Assembly (NCBI RefSeq): GCF_002138415.1
Contig: NZ_CP015612.1
Coordinates: 1,652,001-1,716,000 of the forward strand
DNA length: 64,000 nucleotides
Direction of reading: 5' to 3'
Origin: Stenotrophomonas maltophilia
GTDB lineage: Bacteria; Pseudomonadota; Gammaproteobacteria; Xanthomonadales; Xanthomonadaceae
Part shown: one piece after another, positions 30,999-39,675 of the stretch
How positions within the stretch are numbered: the first letter of the stretch is position 1
Layout of the letters: every line of letters begins with the position of its first letter
The notes under the pieces: model-generated
The model's database searches: none
What the model saw: only the letters and a program-made list of their open reading frames with translations
Told to the model about the DNA's origin: nothing
Position numbers and translations under genes: made by a program

Positions 30999-31895
30999 AT
31001 GTTCGATACCTCGCCCCAGCTCGATTGCGCCGGCCGCATCCTGCGTCTCGACCGTGCCCGGGTCATGGGCATCGTCAACGTCACCCCGGACTCTTTCTCC
31101 GATGGTGGCGCGCACGACACCACCGAGGCCGCGGTCGCACATGGCCTGAAGCTGGTCGAGGAGGGCGCGGACCTGCTGGATATCGGCGGCGAATCCACCC
31201 GCCCGGGCGCTGCGCCGGTATCGGTCGAGGAAGAGCTGCGCCGGGTGATTCCGGTGATCGAGCAGCTGGCAGCCCGTACCCAGGTGCCGATCAGCATCGA
31301 CACCTTCAAGCCGGAGGTGATGCGCGCGGCCGTGGCCGCCGGCGCCGGCATGATCAACGACATCTACGGCCTGCGCCAGGAGGGGGCGCTGGACGCCGCC
31401 GCTGAAGCCGGCGTGCCGGTGGTGCTGATGCACATGCAGGGCGAGCCGGGCCACATGCAGGCCGATCCACACTACGACGATGTGGTCGCCGAGGTGCACG
31501 GCTTCCTGGTGCAGCGCCTGTTCGCTGCCGAGATGGCTGGCATCGCGAAGAAAAAACTGCTGATCGACCTCGGCTTCGGCTTCGGCAAGACCACCGCCCA
31601 CAACATGACCCTGCTGGCGCGTTCGGAGCGCTTCCTGGAACTGGGCGTGCCGATGCTGGCGGGCCTGTCACGCAAGCGCAGCCTCGGTGAACTGACTGGC
31701 CGCGACATGCCGTCCGAACGGGTAGCGGCCTCGGTGGCTGCGCATTTGATCGCGGTGCAGCGCGGCGCACGCATCGTGCGCGTGCATGACGTGGCGGCCA
31801 CCGTCGACGCGTTGAAGATATGGCAGGCGGTCGAGGCGGTGCCCACGCCGCGCGCCGACGCCGCGCCGTCGATCCGCTGGCCGGACGAAGACTGA
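30999..31895 (+). CDS. folP: Dihydropteroate synthase
   Basis: This 298-aa TIM-barrel enzyme joins 6-hydroxymethyl-dihydropterin pyrophosphate to p-aminobenzoate and is the sulfonamide target. Signatures are [28 protein letters not shown] and [11 protein letters not shown]. The ATG at 30999 has a GCAGGA ribosome binding site; a frame open to 30687 is shadow through the IS. It overlaps miaA by one base. ftsH and folP are usually close in gammaproteobacteria, so the IS and repeats sit in a normally short gap. Confidence 0.95.
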   Translation: MFDTSPQLDCAGRILRLDRARVMGIVNVTPDSFSDGGAHDTTEAAVAHGLKLVEEGADLLDIGGESTRPGAAPVSVEEELRRVIPVIEQLAARTQVPISIDTFKPEVMRAAVAAGAGMINDIYGLRQEGALDAAAEAGVPVVLMHMQGEPGHMQADPHYDDVVAEVHGFLVQRLFAAEMAGIAKKKLLIDLGFGFGKTTAHNMTLLARSERFLELGVPMLAGLSRKRSLGELTGRDMPSERVAASVAAHLIAVQRGARIVRVHDVAATVDALKIWQAVEAVPTPRADAAPSIRWPDED

Positions 31896-32848
31896 TGGGC
31901 ATCGACCGGCGGCCGCTGGCGATTGCCGTGATGGGGCCGACCGCCAGTGGCAAGACCGCCACCGCAATCGCCCTGGCACAGCAGCTGGATGGCGAAATCG
32001 TCAGCGTCGATTCGGCGCTGGTGTACCGGCACCTGGATATCGGCTCGGCCAAGCCCGATGCGGCCGAGCGTGCGCAGGCGCCGCACCATCTGCTGGACCT
32101 GCGCGATCCGTGGCAGACCTACTCGGCGGCCGAATTCGCCGCCGATGCCGGTCGGGTCGTGGCCGACATCGTGGCACGCGGCAAGATGCCGATCCTGGCC
32201 GGTGGCACTGGCCTTTACTTCCGCGCCTTGTTGCAGGGCCTGTCGCCGATGCCGGAGGCCGATCCGGCGACGCGCGAAGCGCTCAGCGCCGAGGCGGCCG
32301 AGCGTGGCTGGGCGGCACTGCACGCAGAGCTGGCCAAGGTCGATCCGGCGGCGGCGGCACGCATCCATGCTACCGACCCGCAGCGCATCCAGCGGGCGCT
32401 GGAGGTCTATCGCCTGACCGGCGCGCCCATCACTGAATGGCAGCGCCGGCCGGGCCTGGCGCCGTTGCCGGTGCGCACCCTCAAGCTGATTCTGGCGCCG
32501 CGTGATCGCGCGGTGCTGCACCAGCGCATCGAGGCACGCTTCGACGTCATGCTGGCGCAGGGCTTTCTGAATGAGGTGCGGGCATTGCGCGCGATGCCGG
32601 AAATGGCCGCCGTGCAGGCGCCGCTGGACCTGCCGGCAGTGCGCGCGGTCGGCTATCGGCAGGCCTGGGAGTACCTGGACGGGGAGGGCGATGCCGCCCG
32701 TTTCCGTGACAAGGCGATCTTCGCCACCCGGCAGCTGGCCAAGCGCCAGCTGACCTGGCTGCGCGGCGAGCTTGATGCGCGCTGGTTCGACCCCCATATC
32801 GACCACGAGCGCCTGGCCGGCGCGGTGTCGACCTTCGTCGCACGCTGA
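31895..32848 (+). CDS. miaA: tRNA dimethylallyltransferase
   Basis: This 317-aa enzyme adds the dimethylallyl group to A37 of tRNAs reading UNN codons. It has the P-loop [13 protein letters not shown], the [18 protein letters not shown] block and the [14 protein letters not shown] motif. The ATG overlaps the folP stop (TGATG). hfq follows after 96 bases; miaA-hfq-hflX is a conserved order. Confidence 0.96.
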   Translation: MGIDRRPLAIAVMGPTASGKTATAIALAQQLDGEIVSVDSALVYRHLDIGSAKPDAAERAQAPHHLLDLRDPWQTYSAAEFAADAGRVVADIVARGKMPILAGGTGLYFRALLQGLSPMPEADPATREALSAEAAERGWAALHAELAKVDPAAAARIHATDPQRIQRALEVYRLTGAPITEWQRRPGLAPLPVRTLKLILAPRDRAVLHQRIEARFDVMLAQGFLNEVRALRAMPEMAAVQAPLDLPAVRAVGYRQAWEYLDGEGDAARFRDKAIFATRQLAKRQLTWLRGELDARWFDPHIDHERLAGAVSTFVAR

Positions 32849-32944
32849 ACCCCCGCCAGCCGTGTAACATCATCGGTCGGCGGGCGGCTCGGGGGCCGTG
32901 GCAACCGTCGGCAACCCAATAAGAACAATAATCAGGAGTGTGCA

Positions 32945-33220
32945 ATGTCCAAGGGGCAATCGCTGCAGGATCCTTTCTTGAATGCACTGCGGCGCGAACG
33001 CGTGCCGGTTTCGGTGTACCTGGTGAACGGCATCAAGCTGCAGGGCACGATCGAGTCGTTTGACCAGTTCGTGGTCCTGCTGCGCAACACGGTCAGTCAG
33101 ATGGTCTACAAGCACGCCATTTCCACGGTCGTTCCGGCACGCAACGTGAAGGTCGGTCCGGGCGGTGGTTACGTGCAGTCGGGTGAAGGTGGTCAGGCAG
33201 GTGATGAAGCAGACGAGTAA
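32945..33220 (+). CDS. hfq: RNA chaperone Hfq
   Basis: This 91-aa Sm-like protein starts [20 protein letters not shown] with Sm1 ([20 protein letters not shown]) and Sm2 ([12 protein letters not shown]) motifs. It forms hexamers that pair small RNAs with mRNAs. The C-terminal tail is short and rich in Gly, Gln, Asp and Glu. A strong ribosome binding site (AGGAG) precedes the ATG. Confidence 0.97.
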   Translation: MSKGQSLQDPFLNALRRERVPVSVYLVNGIKLQGTIESFDQFVVLLRNTVSQMVYKHAISTVVPARNVKVGPGGGYVQSGEGGQAGDEADE

Positions 33221-33234
33221 TGCCGGAGCGGTGA

Positions 33235-34545
33235 ATGTTTGACCGCTCGAAAAAGGGCGAACATGCCCTGTTGATCCAGCCCCATTTCGGCAAGCTGGAA
33301 GACGATGTGCTGGAAGAATTCGGTGATCTGGCCCGCTCGGCTGGGGCCAGCATCGCCGCGACGATTACCGCGCGCCTGGACCGTCCGAATCCGTCGACCC
33401 TGATCGGCAGCGGCAAGCTGGACGAGATCAAGGCTGCGGCCGATGCCAGCGGTGCCGACCTGATCCTGGTCAACCATGCGTTGAGCCCGGGCCAGGAACG
33501 CAACCTGGAACGCTTCCTCGAGCGCCGGGTAATCGACCGTACCGGCCTCATTCTGGACATCTTCGCCCAGCGTGCGCACAGTCACGAGGGCAAGCTGCAG
33601 GTCGAGCTGGCGCAGCTGCGCCACCTGGCCACGCGGCTGGTGCGCGGCTGGACCCACCTGGAGCGCCAGCGCGGCGGCTCGATCGGCCTGCGTGGCCCGG
33701 GTGAAACCCAGCTGGAAACCGACCGCCGCCTGCTGCAGAAGCGGGTGGAGCAGCTGCAGAAGCGGCTGGAAAAGGTCGAGGTGCAGCGCACCCAGATGCG
33801 CCGTGCGCGCGTGCGCAGCGAGCTGCCGCGCGTGGCCCTGGTGGGTTACACCAACGCCGGCAAGTCGACCCTGTTCAACGCCATGACCGGCGCCGAGGCC
33901 TATGCCGCCGACCAGTTGTTCGCAACTCTGGATCCGACCGTGCGCCGCATCGCGGTGCCGGGCGGCAACGTGGTGCTGGCCGACACCGTCGGCTTCGTCC
34001 GCGATCTGCCGCATGATCTGGTCGCTGCGTTCCGCTCGACCCTGTCCGAGGCGCGCGAGGCCGATTTCCTGCTGCACGTGGTCGATGCTGCCGATCCGCA
34101 CCGCGAGGAGCGCATCGCGCAGGTGGACGAGGTGCTGACCGCGGTCGGCGCCGGTGACCTGCCGCAGCTGCTGGTGTTCAACAAGATCGACCGCATCGAG
34201 GGTGCCGATGTCCGCCACGATGGCCAGGACGGTATCCCGGATGAGTCGCGCCGGGAGCGGGTGTGGATTTCCGCGCGTGACGGGCAGGGCCTGGAGCTGC
34301 TGCAGGCGGTGCTGGGCAAGCGCCTGGGCCTGCAGCATGTCACCGGCGAACTGCGCCTGCCGCCGGATGCCGGCCGCCTGCGTGCGCGCCTGCACCAGCT
34401 GGAAGTGATCCGCAGCGAGCAGGCCGACGAAGACGGCTGGCTGCTGCAGGTCGACCTGCCGATTGCCGAAGCCGAGAAGCTGGCTGCCAGTGCCGACGGC
34501 GCGCCGATCCGGGCGCTGCTGCCGGAGAAACTGCCGGAGTGGTGA
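33235..34545 (+). CDS. hflX: GTPase HflX
   Basis: This 436-aa ribosome-associated GTPase has an N-terminal HflX domain and the conserved RGPGETQLETDRR segment. The G domain carries G1 VGYTNAGKSTLFN, G3 LADTVGF and G4 VFNKIDRIE. It splits stalled ribosomes in relatives. It lies 14 bases after hfq, the conserved arrangement. Confidence 0.96.
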   Translation: MFDRSKKGEHALLIQPHFGKLEDDVLEEFGDLARSAGASIAATITARLDRPNPSTLIGSGKLDEIKAAADASGADLILVNHALSPGQERNLERFLERRVIDRTGLILDIFAQRAHSHEGKLQVELAQLRHLATRLVRGWTHLERQRGGSIGLRGPGETQLETDRRLLQKRVEQLQKRLEKVEVQRTQMRRARVRSELPRVALVGYTNAGKSTLFNAMTGAEAYAADQLFATLDPTVRRIAVPGGNVVLADTVGFVRDLPHDLVAAFRSTLSEAREADFLLHVVDAADPHREERIAQVDEVLTAVGAGDLPQLLVFNKIDRIEGADVRHDGQDGIPDESRRERVWISARDGQGLELLQAVLGKRLGLQHVTGELRLPPDAGRLRARLHQLEVIRSEQADEDGWLLQVDLPIAEAEKLAASADGAPIRALLPEKLPEW

Positions 34546-34562
34546 GGTAGCGGCCCATGCCC

Positions 34563-34586
34563 GGTAGTGCCGGCCGCTGGCCGGCA
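34563..34586. repeat. SMAG (GTAG) single hairpin
   Basis: GGTAGTGCCGGCCGCTGGCC followed by GGCA, between hflX and the cinA-like gene. Only one arm of the usual facing pair is present. Confidence 0.75.
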
Positions 34587-34667
34587 GCGCAACCGTGCCG
34601 GAGGGGCGCGACATCCAGCTGTCATCTGCGGTACAACGTGCAGGTTCTTCACCCCACCGTCATGCCG

Positions 34668-35162
34668 ATGTCCATTCCCACCGACGCTGAACTCAATGCC
34701 CAGTCCGCCGCGCTCGGGCAGCGCCTGCAGCAGGCCTCGCTGCAGCTGGTGACTGCTGAAAGCTGCAGTGGCGGCTGGATCGCCAAGTGCATGACCGATA
34801 TCGCCGGTTCCTCGGCGTTCTTCGACTGCGGCATGGTGGTCTACAGCTACGAAGCCAAGCAGCGCCTGTTGGGCGTACGTGCGCAGACCCTGGAGCAGTT
34901 CGGTGCGGTCAGCCGCGAAACCGTGCTGGAAATGGTGTCCGGCGCACTGGTCAATTCCGGTGCCGGCATCGCCGTCGCGGTCACCGGTATCGCCGGCCCC
35001 GGCGGTGGCAGTCCGGACAAGCCGGTCGGCAGTGTCTGGATCGGCTGGAAGCGCCGTGGGGGCTACGCCCGTGCCGAACTCTTCCAGTTCGAAGGCGACC
35101 GCGAAGCCATCCGCCGGCAAACCGTGGCGGCGGCATTGCGCGGTATCGACGCCCAGCTGTGA
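34668..35162 (+). CDS. CinA family protein (C-terminal CinA domain, PncC-like)
   Basis: This 164-aa protein consists of the CinA C-terminal domain alone, with LVTAESCSGGWIAKCMTDI and the VAVTGIAGPGGGSPDKPVGSVW block. Such proteins hydrolyse nicotinamide mononucleotide to recycle NAD, as E. coli PncC does. Candidate starts are ATG at 34662 and 34668 (MSIPTDAELN); earlier codons in the open frame lie in a repeat. It is followed by the ABC1-family gene after 31 bases. Confidence 0.85.
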   Translation: MSIPTDAELNAQSAALGQRLQQASLQLVTAESCSGGWIAKCMTDIAGSSAFFDCGMVVYSYEAKQRLLGVRAQTLEQFGAVSRETVLEMVSGALVNSGAGIAVAVTGIAGPGGGSPDKPVGSVWIGWKRRGGYARAELFQFEGDREAIRRQTVAAALRGIDAQL

Positions 35163-35193
35163 CATGCTGCTCCGGTAATCGTCCGGAGCACGC

Positions 35194-36879
35194 ATGATGT
35201 GGGAAACGCTGGGCACGGTCCGTGACCTGGGCCGACTGCAGGAAATCGCCGTCGTCCTGATCCGCTATGGCTTCGGCGACGTGGTGCGGCGCATCGGCCT
35301 GGCCAGCACGCTGGAACGGGCAGGGCGCCTGCTTCACTGGAACGAGGAGCGGCAGGAGCTGCTGCGGATGACCGCGCCGGTGCGTGTGCGCAGCGCGATG
35401 CAGGATCTCGGCCCGACCTTCGTCAAGCTTGGCCAGGTGCTGGCGACGCGCGTCGACCTGTTGCCGCCGGAGTGGATCGCCGAGCTCTCTGAGCTGCAGA
35501 ACGCGGTGCCGGCGCTGCCGTATGCGGATATCCGTGAGCAGCTCGAAGCCGACCTTGGCGCATCGCCGACGCAGGTGTTCGCCTTCCTCGATGAAACCCC
35601 GATGGCCGCCGCCTCGCTGGCGCAGGCCCATCGCGCGCGCCTGCATGATGGTCGTGAGGTGGTGCTGAAGGTGCGGCGCCCCGGCATCCGCGATGTGGTC
35701 GAGGCGGACCTGCGGCTGCTGGCCCGCCTGGCCGAGATCGTTGAAGCGCGACTGCCGGACCTGCGTCGTTACCGCCCGGCCGAAGTCGTGCAGCAGTTCA
35801 CCGTGTCGCTGCGCCGCGAGCTGGATTTCGCTGCCGAATGCCGCAATGCCGAGCGCATCGCGCGCAACTTCAGCGGCCGTGACGACATACTGATTCCGAA
35901 GGTGCACTGGCAGTGGACCTGCGAGAGCCTGAACGTGCAGGACTTCGTCGACGGCATTCCTGGCCGAGACCTGGCCGGCGTCGATGCGGCGGGCCTGGAC
36001 CGGCGCGAGCTGGCACGGCGTGGCGCCGGCATTGTGCTCAAGATGGTGCTGGAGGACGGCAGCTTCCAGGCCGATCCACACCCCGGCAACATCATCTACC
36101 TGCGTGACGGCCGCATCGGCGTGATCGATTTCGGCATGGTCGGCGCCTTGTCGGAAGTGCGGCGTTTCCAGGTGGCTCAGCTGCTGCACGGACTGGTCGA
36201 GCAGGACCCGCAGGGCGTGGCTGACGTGCTGCTGGACTGGGCCGGCGGTGTTGAGGTGGACGAGAACCGGCTGCAGCACGACATCAGCCAGTTCGTAGAT
36301 CAATACCGTGGCGTGCCGCTGAAGGACCTGCGCATCGGCCTGATGCTGGGCGACATCACCCAGCTGCTGCGCAGCTACAGCCTGACCCTGCCGGCTGACC
36401 TGGCGCTGATGATCAAGGCGTTCCTGACCCTGGAAGGCATGGGCCGGCAGCTGGACCCGGATTTCGACATGGCCAGTGCCGCGCGCCCGTTCTTGGAGCG
36501 GGTGGTGCTGCAGCGCTATGCGCCCAAGGCGCTGCTCAAGCGCGGCCGCCGCAGCCTGCTGGGCCTGGTCGACTTCGCCGGTGAGCTTCCCCGCGACCTG
36601 CGCAAGCTGGTGCAGGCGGCGCGCCGTGGGCGGCTGCAGCTGAAGGTGGAAACCAGCGCACTGCAGGGCTTCGGCGAGCAGGTCAACCGCGCCGCGAACC
36701 GGCTGGTGATGGGCATCGTCACTGCTGCGTTGATCATCGGCTCGTCGATCGTGATGCATAGCGTCGGTGGCGTCTCCAGCCGCTGGCTGCTGGCGCTGGG
36801 CGTGTGCGGCTTCATCGGCGCAGGCTTCTGCGGCGTGTGGATCCTGTTCTCGATATGGAGAAGCGGTAAACACACGTGA
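35194..36879 (+). CDS. ABC1/AarF/UbiB family atypical kinase
   Basis: This 561-aa protein has the ABC1/UbiB kinase-like core with the KxGQ motif FVKLGQVLATR, the alanine-rich loop AAASLAQAHRA and the metal site GVIDFGMVG. Two transmembrane helices near the C-terminus follow (about residues 508-528 and 532-556). The family supports ubiquinone synthesis through ATPase activity. It is not in a ubiE-ubiJ-ubiB cluster here, so it may be a paralogue of UbiB. Its stop codon is inside the loop of a hairpin. Confidence 0.88.
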   Translation: MMWETLGTVRDLGRLQEIAVVLIRYGFGDVVRRIGLASTLERAGRLLHWNEERQELLRMTAPVRVRSAMQDLGPTFVKLGQVLATRVDLLPPEWIAELSELQNAVPALPYADIREQLEADLGASPTQVFAFLDETPMAAASLAQAHRARLHDGREVVLKVRRPGIRDVVEADLRLLARLAEIVEARLPDLRRYRPAEVVQQFTVSLRRELDFAAECRNAERIARNFSGRDDILIPKVHWQWTCESLNVQDFVDGIPGRDLAGVDAAGLDRRELARRGAGIVLKMVLEDGSFQADPHPGNIIYLRDGRIGVIDFGMVGALSEVRRFQVAQLLHGLVEQDPQGVADVLLDWAGGVEVDENRLQHDISQFVDQYRGVPLKDLRIGLMLGDITQLLRSYSLTLPADLALMIKAFLTLEGMGRQLDPDFDMASAARPFLERVVLQRYAPKALLKRGRRSLLGLVDFAGELPRDLRKLVQAARRGRLQLKVETSALQGFGEQVNRAANRLVMGIVTAALIIGSSIVMHSVGGVSSRWLLALGVCGFIGAGFCGVWILFSIWRSGKHT

Positions 36880-37013
36880 GTGTGTTTACCGCCGCGGTTC
36901 CCAACGGGAACCGCGGAATCGCTGCGCGATTCCTGTAGAGCCGACCGCTGGTCGGCTGCCTTTGCTCCTGGTGCCGGGCCATACCCGGCGACGCTTGCCG
37001 AGCATGCCTCGGC
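36863..37013. repeat. Array of six consecutive hairpins upstream of lexA
   Basis: In order: GCGGTAAACACA/TGTGTTTACCGC (36863-36892, contains the kinase gene stop); CCGCGGTTCCC/GGGAACCGCGG (36892-36916); AATCGC/GCGATT (36917-36931). Then come a SMAG hairpin GTAGAGCCGACCGCTGGTCG (36935-36957), GCCGGGCCATACCCGGC (36972-36988) and GCCGAGCATGCCTCGGC (36997-37013). The first probably terminates the kinase transcript. Confidence 0.75.
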
Positions 37014-37065
37014 CCAACAGGCCCGCACCACTCCATGTCGTTTGCGGCACTTGCAGTCCCGGATA

Positions 37066-37084
37066 TTAGTAGTAATACTACTAA
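37066..37084 (+). promoter_or_regulatory. LexA operator (SOS box)
   Basis: TTAGTAGTAATACTACTAA is a perfect palindrome two bases before the lexA ATG. TTAGTA-N7-TACTAA is the Xanthomonad LexA box, quite unlike the E. coli CTGT-N8-ACAG site. It implies autoregulation. Confidence 0.9.
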
Positions 37085-37086
37085 CC

Positions 37087-37722
37087 ATGGACCTGACCGA
37101 CACCCAGCAGGCGATCCTGCAGTTGATCGCCGAGCGTATCGAGAGCGAAGGCGCACCGCCGTCGCAGACTGAAATCGCACGTGCGTTCGGCTTCAAGGGC
37201 GTACGCGCGGCCCAGTACCACCTGGAAGCCCTGGAGCAGGCCGGTGCGATCCGTCGCATCCCCGGCCAGGCCCGCGGCATCCGCCTGGTGCAGGCACCGC
37301 CGGTCGAAAAGCTGGCCGAGCCGGGCCTGCCCGACAGCGTCCTGCGCCTGCCGGTGCTGGGCCGTGTCGCAGCCGGCCTGCCGATCGGTGCTGATATCGG
37401 CTCGGACGACTTCGTGGTGCTGGACCGGGTGTTCTTCTCGCCAGCGCCGGACTACCTGTTGAAGGTGCAGGGCGATTCGATGATCGACGAAGGCATCTTC
37501 GACGGTGACCTGATCGGCGTCCACCGCACCCGCGACGCCCATTCCGGGCAGATCGTGGTGGCCCGCATCGATGACGAGATCACCGTCAAGCTGCTGAAGA
37601 TCGCCAAGGATCGCATCCGCCTGCTGCCGCGTAACCCCGACTACAAGCCGATCGAGGTGCTGCCGGACCAGGACTTCGCGATCGAAGGCCTCTATTGCGG
37701 CCTGTTGCGACCCAATCGTTGA
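37087..37722 (+). CDS. lexA: LexA repressor
   Basis: This 211-aa SOS repressor has an N-terminal winged helix (SQTEIARAFGFKGVRAAQYH) and a C-terminal autoprotease domain. The cleavage bond is Ala96-Gly97 in VAAGLP, and the Ser131/Lys168 dyad lies in VQGDSM and TVKLLK. The recognition helix differs from E. coli LexA, matching the divergent operator. The ATG at 37087 is directly behind the operator; the frame open to 36880 is not coding. Confidence 0.97.
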   Translation: MDLTDTQQAILQLIAERIESEGAPPSQTEIARAFGFKGVRAAQYHLEALEQAGAIRRIPGQARGIRLVQAPPVEKLAEPGLPDSVLRLPVLGRVAAGLPIGADIGSDDFVVLDRVFFSPAPDYLLKVQGDSMIDEGIFDGDLIGVHRTRDAHSGQIVVARIDDEITVKLLKIAKDRIRLLPRNPDYKPIEVLPDQDFAIEGLYCGLLRPNR

Positions 37723-37926
37723 CCCGTTCCATAGCGCATTACCCCGCGGTCTTTTGTGGCGATTCTCTGGTTCCACTGAGGTTGGTACGGATGTCCGATA
37801 ATTCTTTTCAGAGCGCCGGGCAGAATCTCAGCCTGTGCGATACGTCCGACTTAAAGTGAACCCATGGCAAAGAAGACCCCCAAAGACAGCACCCCCAACG
37901 ACACGACCTCTGCAAGGACCAATCCG

Positions 37927-38964
37927 ATGGACGAGAACAAGAAGCGCGCCCTCGCTGCAGCTCTGGGCCAGATCGAAAAGCAGTTCGGCAAGGGCTCGGT
38001 GATGCGCATGGGCGATCGCGTGGTCGAACCCGTCGAAGCCATCCCGACCGGTTCGCTGATGCTCGACATCGCGCTGGGCATTGGCGGTCTGCCGAAGGGC
38101 CGTGTCGTTGAAATCTACGGGCCGGAATCCTCGGGCAAGACCACCCTGACGCTGCAGGCCATCGCCGAATGCCAGAAGATGGGCGGCACCGCGGCCTTCA
38201 TTGACGCCGAGCACGCGCTGGACCCGATCTACGCCGCCAAGCTGGGCGTGAACGTGGACGACCTGCTGCTGTCGCAGCCGGATACCGGTGAGCAGGCGCT
38301 GGAAATCGCCGACATGCTGGTCCGTTCCGGTTCGGTCGACATCCTGGTGATCGACTCGGTCGCCGCGCTGACCCCGAAGGCTGAAATCGAAGGCGAGATG
38401 GGCGATCAGCTGCCGGGCCTGCAGGCCCGCCTGATGAGCCAGGCGCTGCGCAAGCTGACCGGCAACATCAAGCGCTCCAACACCCTGGTGGTCTTCATCA
38501 ACCAGCTGCGCATGAAGATCGGCGTGATGATGCCGGGCCAGAGCCCGGAAACCACCACCGGCGGCAACGCGCTGAAGTTCTACGCCTCGGTGCGCCTGGA
38601 CATCCGCCGTATCGGCGCGATCAAGAAGGGCGACGAGATCATCGGCAACCAGACCAAGATCAAGGTCGTCAAGAACAAGCTGGCGCCTCCGTTCAAGCAG
38701 GTCATCACCGAGATCCTGTACGGCGAAGGCATCAGCCGCGAAGGCGAACTGATCGACATGGGTGTGGATGCCAAGCTGGTCGAGAAGGCCGGCGCCTGGT
38801 ACAGCTACGGTGAGGAGCGCATCGGCCAGGGCAAGGACAACGCCCGTGGTTACCTGCGCGACAACCCGACGGTTGCTGCGAAGCTCGAAGCTGAGCTGCG
38901 CGAGAAGTTCCAGCCGACCGAAGCCACCCGTGAGGAAGGCGACGACGAAGGCGACGACGAGTAA
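37927..38964 (+). CDS. recA: Recombinase RecA
   Basis: This 345-aa recombinase starts [20 protein letters not shown], has Walker A GPESSGKT at residues 65-72, the L1/L2 DNA-binding loops and an acidic C-terminus ([10 protein letters not shown]). It drives strand exchange and LexA cleavage. An in-frame ATG at 37864 would add 21 low-complexity residues; the family start is at 37927. No LexA-box match to the lexA operator is seen in the 37723-37926 spacer. recX follows. Confidence 0.97.
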   Translation: MDENKKRALAAALGQIEKQFGKGSVMRMGDRVVEPVEAIPTGSLMLDIALGIGGLPKGRVVEIYGPESSGKTTLTLQAIAECQKMGGTAAFIDAEHALDPIYAAKLGVNVDDLLLSQPDTGEQALEIADMLVRSGSVDILVIDSVAALTPKAEIEGEMGDQLPGLQARLMSQALRKLTGNIKRSNTLVVFINQLRMKIGVMMPGQSPETTTGGNALKFYASVRLDIRRIGAIKKGDEIIGNQTKIKVVKNKLAPPFKQVITEILYGEGISREGELIDMGVDAKLVEKAGAWYSYGEERIGQGKDNARGYLRDNPTVAAKLEAELREKFQPTEATREEGDDEGDDE

Positions 38965-38975
38965 GACTTGCTGTG

Positions 38976-39012
38976 GGGCAGGGCGGCGCCGTCAGTGACG
39001 TCGCCCTGTCCC
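38976..39012 (+). terminator. Hairpin between recA and recX
   Basis: GGGCAGGGCG pairs with CGCCCTGTCCC (one bulge) 11 bases after the recA stop. It has no strong T tract, so it may be an attenuator controlling recX level, as known for recA-recX in other bacteria. Confidence 0.4.
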
Positions 39013-39074
39013 GCAGGTTCGAATCGCCCAGGGATGGGCTGGGCGCCACGGATGGCGCCACCCTTGGAGCACCG

Positions 39075-39566
39075 ATGTCCGACGCTGACGACATTCCCAG
39101 CGGCCGCAAACGCCGGCCGCGCGAGCAGACGCCCGTGCAACGGGCACTGGGCCTGCTGGTCCGCCGTGAGCACTCGCGCAAGGAACTCACCCGTAAGCTG
39201 ACCGCTCGCGGCATCGAAGACGAAGCCGCGCAGGCCGCTGTCGCCAAGCTGACCGAGGCCGGCTGGCAGGACGACACCCGTTTTGCCGAGAACCTGGTGC
39301 GGATGCGCGCCAACACCGGCTATGGGCCGATCCATGTCCGCGCCGAGCTGGGGACCCACGGCCTGGACAGTGCCGCAATTGCCGCGGCGATGGACAGCTA
39401 CGAAGGCGACTGGCAGGAAAACGCCCGTGATCTGGTCCGCAGGCGCTTTGGCGAGGCCGGCCCGCAGGACCTGACGCAGCGGCGCAAGGCCGCTGATCTG
39501 CTGGCCCGACGGGGCTTCGACGGCGACAGCATCCGCCGTGCGACCCGCTACGACCCGGATGACTGA
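39075..39566 (+). CDS. recX: Regulatory protein RecX
   Basis: This 163-aa helical protein inhibits RecA. It has the RecX start pattern [20 protein letters not shown] and the [15 protein letters not shown] block, typical three-helix repeats. The ATG at 39075 follows GGAGCACCG; a longer frame to 38973 lies in the hairpins. It is the third gene of the lexA-recA-recX cluster. Confidence 0.93.
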   Translation: MSDADDIPSGRKRRPREQTPVQRALGLLVRREHSRKELTRKLTARGIEDEAAQAAVAKLTEAGWQDDTRFAENLVRMRANTGYGPIHVRAELGTHGLDSAAIAAAMDSYEGDWQENARDLVRRRFGEAGPQDLTQRRKAADLLARRGFDGDSIRRATRYDPDD

Positions 39567-39675
39567 GACTGGCGGCGCCGGGCCTGATACCCTTTAGGTT
39601 TTCGGCGGTCCCTCGCGACCCTGGCCAACGCGGCCGGTGGTCCGGGCCCGCCGGCCCGCAGACTGCCAGCCCCCA

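Noticed and set aside
37723..37926. LexA box before recA
   Set aside because: No TTAGTA-N7-TACTAA or close variant is present; recA may use a divergent site or be read from the lexA promoter.
37864..37926. 21-residue N-terminal extension of RecA
   Set aside because: The extension is low-complexity and outside the family; MDENKK is the conserved start, though the upstream ATG cannot be fully excluded.
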